A DNA stretch of 64,000 nucleotides from assembly GCF_003311645.1 (NCBI RefSeq), contig NZ_QEST01000162.1:32154-96153 (forward strand). The letters run 5' to 3'. The notes beneath the pieces are model-generated. The model saw only the letters and a list, made by a program, of their open reading frames with translations, did not search any database and was not told the origin of the DNA. A program made the translations under genes and the position numbers. Shown here one piece after another: positions 36,204 through 48,099 of this stretch. Every line of letters starts with the position of its first letter. Position 1 is the first letter of the stretch. Source of the DNA: Streptomyces sp. PT12 (GTDB taxonomy: Bacteria > Actinomycetota > Actinomycetes > Streptomycetales > Streptomycetaceae).

Positions 36204-36971
36204 TCAGCAGGGCGGCAGCGGCCTGTGGTTGAGGATGGCCTGCTGCGTGCCGCGCAGCCTCGGCCCCGGCAGCAGGCCGTGGTCCACCAGGCGGCGGTTG
36301 GCGCGCTGGTAGACCACGAGCGCGGCGCTGCTGTCCCCGGCCTCGTGCAGCGCCCGCATGAGCAGCTGGTAGGCCGACTCGTCGGTCGGGTGGCCCACCA
36401 GGTGCTGGCGCAGCAGGTCCTGGGCGCGGCCGTATCTGCCGCCCGCGAGCGACAGCTCGGCGAGCTGGAGCGTCGCGCGGCGCCTGTGCCCGTTCATCCG
36501 CTCCACCCAGCTCTCCAGCACCGGGCCATGGGTGAGCCCGGCGAGCGCGGGCCCGTGCCACAGGGCGAGCGCCCGCCCGAGCAGCTCCTCGCGCTCCCCC
36601 GGCGACCCCGCGTCCTCGGCGCGGTCGAGCAGGTCGAGGAACGCGTCGGAGTCAAGGAGTGCGCCGGGCAGCGCCAGCTCGTAGGAGCCGGGCAGCGTGC
36701 GGACCGCGCCGCCGCCGAACCCGCGGCGCAGGATGCCGATGTAGCCGCGGATGTTGGCGACCGCGGACTCGGGGCGCCGGTCACCCCACAGCTCGGCCGC
36801 GATCCGCTCGAGCGTGACGGGCCCGTCAGCGACCAGCAGGAGGGCGAGCAACGCGCTGGGCTTGGGCCACATGGGCCGCGGCGGTGCGCCGCCCTCCCGT
36901 TCGAACGAGAACAGGCCGAGCAGCCGGAACGTGGTGGCGGGGGCCGGCGAGAGTGTGAGTGACACGGACAC
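36204..36971 (-). CDS. SARP-family regulator (wHTH plus BTAD)
   Basis: 255 aa from the GTG at 36971. An OmpR-type winged helix (FRLLGLFSFEREGGAPPRPM, then ITLERIAAELWG-like and ANIRGYIGILRRGFG) is followed by the bacterial transcriptional activation domain (ALALWHGPALAGLTHGPVLE, then AQDLLRQHLVGHPTDESAYQ, then the LVVYQRANRRLVD helix). This is the small Streptomyces antibiotic regulatory protein layout. It is divergent from the larger AfsR-like gene. Its target is not evident, as no biosynthetic cluster is present. Confidence 0.88.
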   Translation of the reverse strand: MSVSLTLSPAPATTFRLLGLFSFEREGGAPPRPMWPKPSALLALLLVADGPVTLERIAAELWGDRRPESAVANIRGYIGILRRGFGGGAVRTLPGSYELALPGALLDSDAFLDLLDRAEDAGSPGEREELLGRALALWHGPALAGLTHGPVLESWVERMNGHRRRATLQLAELSLAGGRYGRAQDLLRQHLVGHPTDESAYQLLMRALHEAGDSSAALVVYQRANRRLVDHGLLPGPRLRGTQQAILNHRPLPPC

Positions 36972-37166
36972 GAGACATCACCGTTCCCATGAGCCGGTGG
37001 GGAGGGAGGAGGAGCCGATCGTGCCAAAGGCCCCTGAGCGGAATCTTGACGGAAGCTGACACAGGGATGGGCGCCCGGACGAGGGGCCCCGGCCCTCACC
37101 GCGTTCTGATCTCGCGGTTCGCGCGGCGTCCCCAGGGGTGAACGCCGTCGCGGGCTTGTTCCTTAG

Positions 37167-37179
37167 CGGTATATAACCG
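37167..37179. promoter_or_regulatory. Short palindrome in the SARP/AfsR divergent promoter region
   Basis: CGGT and ACCG flank ATATA. It is the only AT-rich palindrome in the 260-base gap between two divergent regulators and may be a -10 region or operator. Confidence 0.35.
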
Positions 37180-37231
37180 AACTTCTTCGGGGGATGTCGG
37201 TGGACCTCCAGGGGATGGGACAAGCTGAGAG

Positions 37232-40120
37232 ATGGTTGACATACGGCTGCTCGGTGCCGTTGAGCTCCGGGCACCAGACGGCAGCAGATTCGAGCTGGGG
37301 CCGCCCCAGCAGCGGTGCGTGCTCGCGCTGCTCGCCATGACGCCGGGGCGTCCGGTGACGACGGAGACCCTGATCGACCGGGTCTGGCCATCGGATCCCC
37401 CGGCGAACGCCAGGGACGCGCTGTACACGTACATCTCCCGGCTGCGCCGGGTGCTCGGGCGCGCGGGCGGCGGCGCGGGGGCGCCGGCGGTGCGCAGGAG
37501 GGCGGGGGGCTATCTGCTGGACATCCCGCCCGACCGGATCGACCTGCACCGCTCACGCGGCCTGGTCAGGCGGGCGCGGGAGGCGCGGGAGGCGGCCGTG
37601 GGGGCGGCCGGACCGCGGCGGGCGGCCGAGCTGCTCGGCGAGGCCGCGGCGCTGTGGCACGGCACGCCGCTCGCCGGGCTCAAGGGGGAGTGGGCGGGGC
37701 GCGCGCGGATCGGCCTCGAACGCGAGCTGGTCACGCTGCTCACCGAGCGTTTCGACCTGGAGCTGCGGCTCGGCAGGCACGCGGAGGCGGTCGGGCCGCT
37801 GTCCGCGGCGGTGCTGGACCACCCGCTCGCCGAGCCACTGGTCGGGCAGCTGATGACCGCGCTCTACCGGTCGGGGCGACAGGCGGACGCGCTGGCGGCG
37901 TACGCGCGCGCCCGGCAGCAGCTGCGCGATGACCTGGGCGAGGAGCCGGGGGGCACGCTGCGGGAGCTGCACGAGCGCGTCCTGCGCCGCGACCCCGCGC
38001 TCGACCCACCCGCGCCCCGTGGCACGCCCCAGGGCGCGCTCCCAGGCGCGCACGAGGTGCCGCGCGCCCGCGTGCGGCCGAGCCAACTGCCGCCCGACCT
38101 GCCCGCGTTCACCGGACGGCACGAGGCGCTCGCGCGCCTTGACGCGCTGCTTCCGCGCGGGGACGGCGGCCCGCGGGCGGCGGCCGTCGCGACGGTCAAC
38201 GGCACGCCGGGCATCGGCAAGACCGCGCTCGCGGTGCACTGGGCACACCGGGTCGCCGAGCACTTCCCCGACGGGCAGCTCTATGTGGACCTGCGCGGCT
38301 TCGCCCGCGCCCAGGACCCGCTGGCCCCCTCGGACGCGCTGCGCGGCTTTCTCTCCGCCCTCGAGGTGCCGCCGCGGCGCGTGCCGACCGATGTGGACGG
38401 GCGGGCCGCGCTGTTCCGCAGCGCCCTGGCGGACAAGCGGATGCTGGTCGTGCTCGACAACGCGCGTGACGCCGAGCAGGTCCGCCCGCTGCTGCCGGGG
38501 TCGCCCGGCAGCCTCACCGTGGTGACCAGCAGGAACCGGCTGCTCGGCCTCGTCGCCTCGCTGGGCGCGCGGCCCGTGGGCCTTGACCTGTTCACGCGCG
38601 ACGAGGCGTGGCAGATGCTCGCCGACCGCCTCGGGCCCGAGCGGGTCGCGGCCGAGGCGGCGGCGGTGGACGCGATCATCGCGCGCTGCGCCAGGCTGCC
38701 GCTTGCGCTCGCCGTGGTGGCGGCGCAGGCCGCCGCGGCGCCGGGGCGCTCCCTGGCCGAGCTGGTCGACGGGCTCGTCTCGTCGGAGACCCTTGACGCC
38801 TTCGCGGGGGAGGCGGACGACGCGGTCACCGACATCCGCGCCCTGTTCTCGTGGTCCTACCGGGCGCTGAGCCCGCCCGCCGCGCGGCTGTTCCGGCTCG
38901 TCGGGCTGCACCCCGGACCCGACCTCGGCGTCGCGTCGGCCGCCGCCCTGACCGGGCTCACGCCCCGGCACACCAGGGCGCTGCTCGGTGAGCTGGCCAG
39001 GGCCCAGCTGGTCACCGAGCGGAGCGGGGGGCGCTACACGCTGCACGACCTGCTGCGCGCCTACGCCGCCGAGCTGACGGCGCGCCACGACGGCGAGCCC
39101 GCGAGGCGCGCGGCCACGCGCCGGGTGCTCGACCACTATCTGCACTCGGCGCACCGGGCGTTCATGCTGTTCACGCCGCAGTGGCGCAAGCAGCCCTGGC
39201 TCGGGCCGCCGCCGCGTGGCGTCGAGGGGGAGACGTTCGCCGACGAGGCCGAGGCGCTGTCCTGGGCCACCGCCGAGCGCGCGACGCTGATCGCCACGGT
39301 GCAACGGGCGGCGGCCGAGGGCTTCGACCGGCACGCGTGCGGTCTTGCCTGGGCCATCGCGGGGTTCCTCGACCGGCAGGGCAGCTGGCACACCCTGGCC
39401 GACGTGCAGGACATCGCGTTCGCCTCGGCCCGGCGCCTGGGCGACCTGGCCGAGCAGGCGCGCGCGCTGTCGAGCAAGGCCAGGCTCGCGACCCGCTTCC
39501 TGCGCCACCAGGAGGGCCTTGACCTGCTGCGGGACGCGCTCGGCCTGTTCGAGGAGATCGGGGACCGGCACGGCCAGGCCACGACGCACCAGCACATCGC
39601 GTATGTCCTGGAGAACATGGGCAGGCTGTCCGAGGCGCTTGACTCGGAGCGCCGCGCCCTCGCGCTCTTCGAGAGCCTGGGCAACGACGCGGGCGTCGCC
39701 AGGGCGCTCAACATGGTCGGTTGGCTGCTCTCCCTCCAGGGCGAGCACAAGGAAGCGCTCGGCTACTGCCGTGACGCGCTCGCGCTCCAGGAGGGCCAGG
39801 GCGACCCGCTGGGCCTGGCGGCGACGCTGGACAGCCTGGGCCATATCCACCACCACCTGGGCGCCTGGGCCGAGGCTGTGGACAACTTCGAGCGGGCCCT
39901 GGCCGTGCTGCGCGGCCCGGTGCTCGGCGAGCGGATGCTCGAGTGCGTCGTGCTGCTCCGCCTCGGCGACACCTACCGGGCGATCGGCGACACGGACGCG
40001 GCGCGCGAGGCGTGGCTGGCGACGCTGCGCATCGCGGAGGACATCGGCAGCCTCGAGGTGGACGGGGCGCTGACGAGGCTGCGCGAGCTCGAGGACGACC
40101 CAGGACTGCGGGGGCCCTGA
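37232..40120 (+). CDS. AfsR-like regulator (SARP, NB-ARC, TPR)
   Basis: 962 aa. The N-terminal OmpR-type winged helix (VDIRLLGAVELRAPDGSRFE onwards) and BTAD (about 100-250) are followed by a P-loop NTPase with Walker A NGTPGIGKTALAV (about residue 325). An NB-ARC-type continuation (MLVVLDNARDAEQVRPLLPG, then LPLALAVVAAQAAA) leads to a TPR array over about the last 260 residues. The ATG at 37232 follows GAGAG. AfsR-type proteins integrate phosphorylation and nucleotide signals to switch on secondary metabolism. Kinases such as those at 4-10 kb are known partner types, but that link is inference. Confidence 0.92.
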   Translation: MVDIRLLGAVELRAPDGSRFELGPPQQRCVLALLAMTPGRPVTTETLIDRVWPSDPPANARDALYTYISRLRRVLGRAGGGAGAPAVRRRAGGYLLDIPPDRIDLHRSRGLVRRAREAREAAVGAAGPRRAAELLGEAAALWHGTPLAGLKGEWAGRARIGLERELVTLLTERFDLELRLGRHAEAVGPLSAAVLDHPLAEPLVGQLMTALYRSGRQADALAAYARARQQLRDDLGEEPGGTLRELHERVLRRDPALDPPAPRGTPQGALPGAHEVPRARVRPSQLPPDLPAFTGRHEALARLDALLPRGDGGPRAAAVATVNGTPGIGKTALAVHWAHRVAEHFPDGQLYVDLRGFARAQDPLAPSDALRGFLSALEVPPRRVPTDVDGRAALFRSALADKRMLVVLDNARDAEQVRPLLPGSPGSLTVVTSRNRLLGLVASLGARPVGLDLFTRDEAWQMLADRLGPERVAAEAAAVDAIIARCARLPLALAVVAAQAAAAPGRSLAELVDGLVSSETLDAFAGEADDAVTDIRALFSWSYRALSPPAARLFRLVGLHPGPDLGVASAAALTGLTPRHTRALLGELARAQLVTERSGGRYTLHDLLRAYAAELTARHDGEPARRAATRRVLDHYLHSAHRAFMLFTPQWRKQPWLGPPPRGVEGETFADEAEALSWATAERATLIATVQRAAAEGFDRHACGLAWAIAGFLDRQGSWHTLADVQDIAFASARRLGDLAEQARALSSKARLATRFLRHQEGLDLLRDALGLFEEIGDRHGQATTHQHIAYVLENMGRLSEALDSERRALALFESLGNDAGVARALNMVGWLLSLQGEHKEALGYCRDALALQEGQGDPLGLAATLDSLGHIHHHLGAWAEAVDNFERALAVLRGPVLGERMLECVVLLRLGDTYRAIGDTDAAREAWLATLRIAEDIGSLEVDGALTRLRELEDDPGLRGP

Positions 40121-40124
40121 TGGC

Positions 40125-40160
40125 GCGTCCGGCGCCGTGGACCGCCACGGCGCCGGACGC
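40125..40160. terminator. Perfect hairpin between the AfsR-like gene and the thiamine-binding protein
   Basis: A 16-bp perfect stem around ACCG starts five bases after the AfsR-like stop and ends four bases before the convergent gene's stop. It should work in both directions. Confidence 0.82.
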
Positions 40161-40163
40161 GGG

Positions 40164-40472
40164 TCACCCGGCCCTTTCGGGTCCGCCGAGCAGCTCGTCG
40201 ACGCGGGCGACCTTGGCGGTCAGCCCGTCGGTGACGCCGTCGCGGATATCCGCCTTGAGCACGACGCTCACGCGGCCCGCGCGGGCCTTGACCGCGTCGA
40301 CGGCGCGCTTGACAACGTCCATGACCTCGTCCCACTCGCCCTCGATGCTCGTGAACATCGCGTCGGTGCGGTGCGGCAGCCCGCTCTCGCGGACCACGCG
40401 CACCGCCTCGGCGACCTCAGCGCCGACGTCCTCGCCCGTACCGATGGGCGTGACGGAGAACGCGACGATCAC
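40164..40472 (-). CDS. MTH1187/YkoF-type thiamine-binding-like protein
   Basis: 102 aa. Begins [20 protein letters not shown] and continues [20 protein letters not shown], which are features of the MTH1187-type alpha/beta sandwich family. Members bind thiamine-like ligands or act as small tetrameric proteins. The GTG at 40472 overlaps the YbjN gene's stop (GTGA), so the two are coupled. Confidence 0.8.
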   Translation of the reverse strand: MIVAFSVTPIGTGEDVGAEVAEAVRVVRESGLPHRTDAMFTSIEGEWDEVMDVVKRAVDAVKARAGRVSVVLKADIRDGVTDGLTAKVARVDELLGGPERAG

Positions 40473-41104
40473 GACGCGCCCCTGGCGTCCCCGCCGTCGC
40501 CTTCGCCGTCACGGGCGGCATCGGCGGCATCGGCGCCCGCGGCGCCCGCGCCCGTCTCGTCGTCGCCCGCGGCGTCCGCGCCCGGCTCAGGCTCCTCGTC
40601 CTTCTCGAGTCCGAACCGCTCGACCAGCCACTTGTCGAACTCGCCCGCCGCGCGCACCCAGCTGACCACCGATGCCACGAAGTGGTCGAAGCCGACCCCG
40701 GCGCCGAGCAGCAGATGGAAGTCGCCGATCAGGCGAACCGTTCCGTCATCGCTGGTGTGCGTGTAGACCTTGGGCCAGAGGGTGGAGTGGTTCCACTCGT
40801 CGATGGCCTGAAGCAGCCGCGGCTTGTCGTCGATGGTGTGCGGCCTGTCGTAGAACGTCCTGACCGTCAGGACCCGCTGGCGCTCCTCGCCGCGGAACAT
40901 GAAGTAGACGCGATGGTGCTTCCACGGGGCGACCAGGTCGCCCTCCTTGTCCACCACGTGCTTGAGCTTCATGCGGTCGAGCAGCTGCTTGACCAGCTCC
41001 TGGTTCGGCATGATCGGGCCCGTGGGCCTGCCCGCCTGCTGTGGCGGGCCCTTCCGCTCCGGCTTGCCGCCGAAGTTGGGGATCGCGGACGGATCGACAG
41101 ACAC
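40469..41104 (-). CDS. YbjN-domain protein
   Basis: 211 aa from the GTG at 41104 with GGGA upstream. The YbjN fold covers about 35-165 ([20 protein letters not shown], then [20 protein letters not shown], then [20 protein letters not shown]). This is similar to type III secretion chaperones and is often adjacent to clpB in Streptomyces. An acidic Ala/Asp/Gly-rich tail of about 40 residues follows. It could act as a stress adaptor, given its position 110 bases after clpB, but this is inference. Confidence 0.82.
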   Translation of the reverse strand: MSVDPSAIPNFGGKPERKGPPQQAGRPTGPIMPNQELVKQLLDRMKLKHVVDKEGDLVAPWKHHRVYFMFRGEERQRVLTVRTFYDRPHTIDDKPRLLQAIDEWNHSTLWPKVYTHTSDDGTVRLIGDFHLLLGAGVGFDHFVASVVSWVRAAGEFDKWLVERFGLEKDEEPEPGADAAGDDETGAGAAGADAADAARDGEGDGGDARGAS

Positions 41105-41214
41105 GGGGGGTCCCTTCGTCAGGCGCGCGGGGCAGGGCAGGATTCCCATCCTCTCCCATGCCCACCCCGGTCGGGCAACCGGACCGGGGCGGGCGCGCGG
41201 CGCTCACCGCGCGG

Positions 41215-43812
<2,598 letters not shown>

Positions 43813-43877
43813 TTCAGCGGTACTCCTCCGTGATCCCATGTCCAGACGTGAGTCTGCCAGAGGCAACGTGCGATAAG

Positions 43878-43896
43878 TTGAGTCTATTCCACTCAA
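43878..43896. promoter_or_regulatory. HAIR element upstream of clpB
   Basis: TTGAGT, seven bases, ACTCAA: exactly the HspR consensus CTTGAGT-N7-ACTCAAG without the two outer bases. It lies 66 bases before the clpB start, where HspR should repress until heat shock. Confidence 0.85.
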
Positions 43897-44058
43897 TGCC
43901 TTGCAGGCAGCCGGACGACGGGCCCAGGTACCCGCGCGCCGCGGCCGGAGCCGGGACACGAGCGCGGGCGCCTGGGGCGGGCCCGTCTTCGTTTGCCGTT
44001 CCCGCCGGAGGCGGTGAATCCGGGCGCAGGCGGCGGCACGGCACACGGGCGGTCGGAC

Positions 44059-44395
44059 ATGGTGGACACGCGAGCGGGAGCGGCGTGGGAGCGACGCCGT
44101 TTCCTCGGGGCCTGCGCGACAGCCGCGGAAGCGGTCGCCCTCGGGGCGGCCTGCCAGGCGTCGGGGGCGCGCGACCAGGGCGGGATCGCGGAGGAGCGGG
44201 AGCGCGAGGGCACCGACGACCGGCGCATTCGGGACCGGGGCGGCGAGAACGCCATCCTCGGCTACGCCGACCAGGTCAGCGTCCGTCCCGGCGACGAGGT
44301 GCGGCTGCGGGTCTCGACCACGGCGCGGGAGTTCCGGGTCTCCGCCTTTCGCGTCGGCCGGTACGACGGCGCGCAGGCCAGGCTGGTCACGCGCC
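44059..44395 (+). pseudogene. N-terminal fragment of a secreted N,N-dimethylformamidase-like lipoprotein
   Basis: From the ATG at 44059 the product has a twin-arginine-like signal ([20 protein letters not shown]) ending in a lipobox GAAC. It then reads [20 protein letters not shown] and [20 protein letters not shown]. This matches the beginning of the long secreted dimethylformamidase beta-subunit-like proteins (about 450-500 aa). After about 44395 the frame is antisense to the serine protease, so at least 350 residues are missing. The gene was probably truncated by the rearrangement that brought in the protease gene. Confidence 0.6.
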
Positions 44396-45169
44396 CGCGG
44401 TCGCCAGCAGGTCGCGCGCCTCGTCAGGGAACGGGCGGCCCACCACCATGCCCTCGCCGCTGCCCACCGACATCACCGCGACCACCGTGCCCGACTGCCC
44501 GTCGGCCGCCCACTCCCGCACCCAGGGGCCCCCGCTCGAACCGGCCGTCAGGTCGCACCCCTCGAGCATGAGCCCGCCGAGGTTGGGCCGTTGCGCCTCA
44601 CCCTCCGTCAGCACATCGGTCAGGCCCGCGCAGTGGTGCAGCGACTCGCCGTCGTAGGGGCCCGCCGCGGGATAGCCGAGCACCGCCACCTCGGCGCCCT
44701 CCTCCACCGGCTCGAACGCCAGCCGGTTCGCGCCGTGCGCCTCCTGGAGCGTGCGCCCCTCCTTCTCGCCCACCGTGAGGAACGCGTAGTCGTGCGGCAG
44801 GATCTCCGTCGTCGCCCGCGTCACGTCCCAGCCCTCGGGCGTGTGGAACGCCGCCACCCGCCAGCCGTCCTCGCGGTAGCTGTCGATCCCGTGGTCGTAG
44901 CCCGGCACGAACCACACCTCGTCAGGCGGCTCGGGCGCCTCCTGGCTGCGCACGCAGTGCGCGGCCGTGGCGACCACGCTGCCGTTGGGCGCCTCGACCA
45001 CGGCCCCCGAGCACAGCCCGAGGCGCCCGCCGCCCGCGTCCCAGATCAGCTTGCCCACCGTGCTGACCGGGCCCGGGGCCCACGGGTCGGCGGCCGCGGC
45101 TGGCTGGGCGCCGAGCGCCAGCGACACGGCGGCGATGGCGACGGGTATCGGCAGGCGCGCGATCCTCAT
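44387..45169 (-). CDS. Secreted trypsin-like serine protease
   Basis: 260 aa. A signal peptide ([20 protein letters not shown], then AQPAAAA) is followed by the catalytic triad: His in VVATAAHCV, Asp in [10 protein letters not shown], Ser in [10 protein letters not shown]. An additional Cys pair may form a disulfide with HHCAG or EGCDL. Resembles the extracellular trypsin-family peptidases of Streptomyces, acting outside the cell. The ATG at 45169 lacks a good ribosome site; a GTG nine bases earlier (MFPMRIA) is possible. Convergent with the dimethylformamidase fragment. Confidence 0.86.
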   Translation of the reverse strand: MRIARLPIPVAIAAVSLALGAQPAAAADPWAPGPVSTVGKLIWDAGGGRLGLCSGAVVEAPNGSVVATAAHCVRSQEAPEPPDEVWFVPGYDHGIDSYREDGWRVAAFHTPEGWDVTRATTEILPHDYAFLTVGEKEGRTLQEAHGANRLAFEPVEEGAEVAVLGYPAAGPYDGESLHHCAGLTDVLTEGEAQRPNLGGLMLEGCDLTAGSSGGPWVREWAADGQSGTVVAVMSVGSGEGMVVGRPFPDEARDLLATAGA

Positions 45170-45325
45170 AGGGAACACCCTGGGAGCCCGCCCCCGGCAT
45201 GTCCAGCCGCCCTCAGCCGATCGAGTGGTCCGGTCCTTGACGCCGGGCCCCCGGCCGAGGAGCATGCCCATGCCATGGTCAACTGACCTGTTCCAGCGGT
45301 CCGTTCCCCCCGGGAGGCACCCCTC

Positions 45326-47332
45326 GTGCGCAGCCCCTTCCCCCTCGCCAGGCGCACGGTGGTCGCCACCGCCGCCGTGGCCGTCGCCCTGCCCCTGCTC
45401 CCCTCAGGACCCTCGGCCGCGGCGGGGGACGACAGGGGCGCGCTCCAGGCGGCTTTCGCCGACGCGGCCGAGCGGCACGGCGTTCCCGAGAGCGTGCTGC
45501 TCGGCGTCTCCTACCTCCAGTCCCGCTGGGACGGCCACGGCGGCGCGCCGAGCGTCACGGGCGGCTATGGCCCGATGCACCTCACCGACGCCGCGACGGC
45601 CCTGGCCGAGCAGGCCGAGGAGGCCGAAGAAGCCGGGCAGGCCGGGGAAAACGGCGAGCACCTGGCGCACGGCCACGCCGACCCGCGCGGCGACGACGCG
45701 CGCGCCCCGCTCGACCCCGAGCCCGCCGCATACGCCGCATACGCCGCGCCCCGCGCCGACGAGCTGCCCGCCGCGTCGAACACCCTCGCGCACGCCGCCG
45801 AGCTGACCGGTCTCGCCCCCGATGAGCTGCGCACCGCCGAGGCCGCCAACATCCGCGGCGGCGCCGCCCTGCTCGCCGACGCGCAGCGCGACCTCGGCCG
45901 CCCGGCGAGCGACGACCCGGCCGACTGGTACGGCGCGGTCGCCGCGTACGCGGGCGCGGACAGCAGGGAGGCCGCCGAGGTCTTCGCCGACGACGTCTAC
46001 GACGTGATCAACTCCGGCGCCCAGCACGTCACTTCCACGGGCCAACGCGTCACCCTGCGCCCGTCGGCCGTCACCCCCGACACCTCGGCCGCCGACGCCA
46101 TCGGCCTGCCGAGCCGCCCCCGGAACCCGGACGTCGAGTGCCCGCGCACCGTCTCGTGCGAGTGGCTGCCCGCCCCGTACCAGGATCTCGGCGACGGCGA
46201 CTACGGCAACCACGACCAGGCCGACCGGCCCCGCTCGCAGCCCGTCGAGACGATCGTCATCCACGACACCGAGGCCACGTGGGACACCACCCTGGACCTC
46301 GTCCAGGACCCCACCTATGTGTCGTGGCACTACAGCCTGCGCTCATCCGACGGCCACATCGCCCAGCACGTCGCGACCGAGGACGTCGGCTGGCACGCGG
46401 GCAACTGGTTCACCAACGCGAGCTCCATCGGCCTCGAACACGAGGGCTTCCTGACCGACCCCGACGCCTGGTACACCGAGGCGATGTACCGCACGTCGGC
46501 CCGCCTGGTGCGGTATCTGGCCCACAGGTACGACATCCCGCTCGACCGCGCGCACATCCTGGGCCACGACAACGTCCAGGGCCCCGTCGACGCCAACGTC
46601 CCCGGCATGCACACCGACCCCGGCCCCTACTGGGACTGGGCGCACTACTTCGACCTGCTCGGCGCGCCGTTCCGCCCCACCGCGGGACCCGAAGGCGGCC
46701 TCGTCACCATCGCCCCCGACTACGCCACCCACACCCCGGGGTTCACCGACTGCGGCGCCGATGGCGAGCCCTGCGCCCCGCACGGCTCGTCGGCCGTCCG
46801 CCTGCGCACCGCGCCCGACCCCGAGGCCCCGCTGGTCTCCGACCCGGGGACGCACCCGGGCGGCGGCGCGTCGTCGGACGGCGTGAACGACGTCGGCGCC
46901 CGCGCGACGGCCGGGCAGCGGTTCGCGGTGGCGGGCCGCGAGGGCGACTGGACGGCGATCTGGTACCTGGGCCAGCGCGCGTGGTTCCACAACCCCGCCG
47001 ACGCCCCCACCGCCGTGCACGCCCGCGGCTGGGTCGTCACCGGCAGGGACGGCGCGGAGACCATCCCGGTCTACGGCCGCGCCTACCCCGAGGCCGCCGC
47101 CTACCCCGAGGGCGTGCCCGTCCAGTCGGTCGTGCCGCTCTCGTACACGATCCCCGCCGACCAGGAGTACGCGGTCGGCATGCGCACCGAGAGCCGCTAC
47201 TACTGGGCCGTCACCTTCGACCCCGCCCAGCACACGGTGGTGCGCGGCGAGGCGTACTACCAGATCCAGCTGGGCCACCGAGTGGCGTATGTCCGGGCCG
47301 CCGACGTGGAGTTGCGGCGCTCGGAACGCTGA
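45326..47332 (+). CDS. Secreted N-acetylmuramoyl-L-alanine amidase
   Basis: 668 aa. The GTG start gives MRSPFPLARRTVVATAAVAV, a signal peptide (cleavage near PSAAAGDD). The first part (VLLGVSYLQSRWDGHGG) resembles a lysozyme-like/SLT helix bundle. Amidase_2 follows at about 310-450: ETIVIHDTEATWDTTLDLVQ, the YVSWHYSLRSSDGHIAQHVA core, VGWHAGNWFTNASSIGLEHE and AHILGHDNVQGPVDA (zinc ligands and glutamate). The last 180 residues look like two SH3-type cell-wall binding units. It should cut the peptide from muramic acid outside the cell. Its stop codon lies within a tandem repeat. Confidence 0.9.
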   Translation: MRSPFPLARRTVVATAAVAVALPLLPSGPSAAAGDDRGALQAAFADAAERHGVPESVLLGVSYLQSRWDGHGGAPSVTGGYGPMHLTDAATALAEQAEEAEEAGQAGENGEHLAHGHADPRGDDARAPLDPEPAAYAAYAAPRADELPAASNTLAHAAELTGLAPDELRTAEAANIRGGAALLADAQRDLGRPASDDPADWYGAVAAYAGADSREAAEVFADDVYDVINSGAQHVTSTGQRVTLRPSAVTPDTSAADAIGLPSRPRNPDVECPRTVSCEWLPAPYQDLGDGDYGNHDQADRPRSQPVETIVIHDTEATWDTTLDLVQDPTYVSWHYSLRSSDGHIAQHVATEDVGWHAGNWFTNASSIGLEHEGFLTDPDAWYTEAMYRTSARLVRYLAHRYDIPLDRAHILGHDNVQGPVDANVPGMHTDPGPYWDWAHYFDLLGAPFRPTAGPEGGLVTIAPDYATHTPGFTDCGADGEPCAPHGSSAVRLRTAPDPEAPLVSDPGTHPGGGASSDGVNDVGARATAGQRFAVAGREGDWTAIWYLGQRAWFHNPADAPTAVHARGWVVTGRDGAETIPVYGRAYPEAAAYPEGVPVQSVVPLSYTIPADQEYAVGMRTESRYYWAVTFDPAQHTVVRGEAYYQIQLGHRVAYVRAADVELRRSER

Positions 47333-47359
47333 GGTGAACGCTGAGGTGAACGCTGAGGT
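47324..47359. repeat. Three tandem 12-bp units at the amidase 3' end
   Basis: Three identical copies of GAACGCTGAGGT. The first contains the amidase stop codon and the others lead towards the PAP2 promoter. Confidence 0.92.
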
Positions 47360-47375
47360 GTTCGAGGTCAGCGCC

Positions 47376-47381
47376 TAGACT
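47376..47381 (+). promoter_or_regulatory. Candidate -10 box (TAGACT) of the PAP2 gene
   Basis: TAGACT ends seven bases before the ATG at 47389, the leaderless pattern. Confidence 0.48.
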
Positions 47382-47388
47382 CGCGGCG

Positions 47389-48099
47389 ATGCCTCTGGTC
47401 ACCGCACGTCCCGCACCGCCGCGGCCACCGCTGCTCGCCGCCGTGGCCGCCGCCCTGTTCGCCGCGCTCGTCGTCGTGGCCGTCCCCGGTGGGGGCGGCC
47501 CGCTCGGCGTGGACCTGGCCGTGCGGAACTGGGTGGTGGACCACCGCACGGCGGGCCTCGTCGACGCCTTCCAGGTCGTCTCGGACACCGGCAGCCGAGG
47601 CGTTCCCCATGTCATGGCCTCCGTCGCCGGCGCCCTCGCCGCGCCCCGGCGCTGGTACCTCGGCGCCGTGCTGGGCCTCGGGGCGCTGATCGGCGCGCAG
47701 CTGATCCGGTTCGCGCTGGTCAACGCGTTCGACCGGCCGAGGCCCCCGGTCGGCGACTGGACCACGCACGTCAACAACCCCGCGCTGCCCTCGGGTCACG
47801 CGACCACGTCGGCGCTCGCGGCCATCGGCCTGGCCGCGGCGCTGCTGCCGTACGGCCGCCGTACGGCGACCCGGGCGCTCGCCGTGGCGGTGCCCGCCGC
47901 GTGGGCGCTGGCCGTGGGTGTCAGCCGCCTGGCGCTCGGCGTGCACTGGGCCAGCGACGTGGTGGCGGGCTGGCTGCTCGCGGGCGCGTTCACCGCCCTC
48001 GCGCTCCCGCCGCTCGCGCGCCTGCTGCGCGCGGTGAGCGCCCGCGCGGTGAACGCCCGCGCGGTGAACGCCTCGGCTACGCCGGGCGGCGGCCCATGA
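47389..48099 (+). CDS. PAP2-family membrane phosphatase
   Basis: 236 aa with about six membrane helices. The acid-phosphatase motifs are complete: FDRPRPP (C1), NPALPSGHATTS (C2) and SRLALGVHWASDVVAGW (C3). Expected to remove phosphate from a lipid pyrophosphate, such as an undecaprenyl or phosphatidate-type lipid, on the outer face of the membrane. The C-terminus consists of ARAVN-type repeats encoded by 15-bp units. Its 3' end overlaps that of the convergent terD gene by 23 bases. Confidence 0.92.
   Translation: MPLVTARPAPPRPPLLAAVAAALFAALVVVAVPGGGGPLGVDLAVRNWVVDHRTAGLVDAFQVVSDTGSRGVPHVMASVAGALAAPRRWYLGAVLGLGALIGAQLIRFALVNAFDRPRPPVGDWTTHVNNPALPSGHATTSALAAIGLAAALLPYGRRTATRALAVAVPAAWALAVGVSRLALGVHWASDVVAGWLLAGAFTALALPPLARLLRAVSARAVNARAVNASATPGGGP
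48034..48075. repeat. 15-bp units in the 3' end of the PAP2 gene
   Basis: Two full copies and one partial copy of GTGARCGCCCGCGCG encode the C-terminal VSARAVNARAVNA stretch. Confidence 0.85.
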
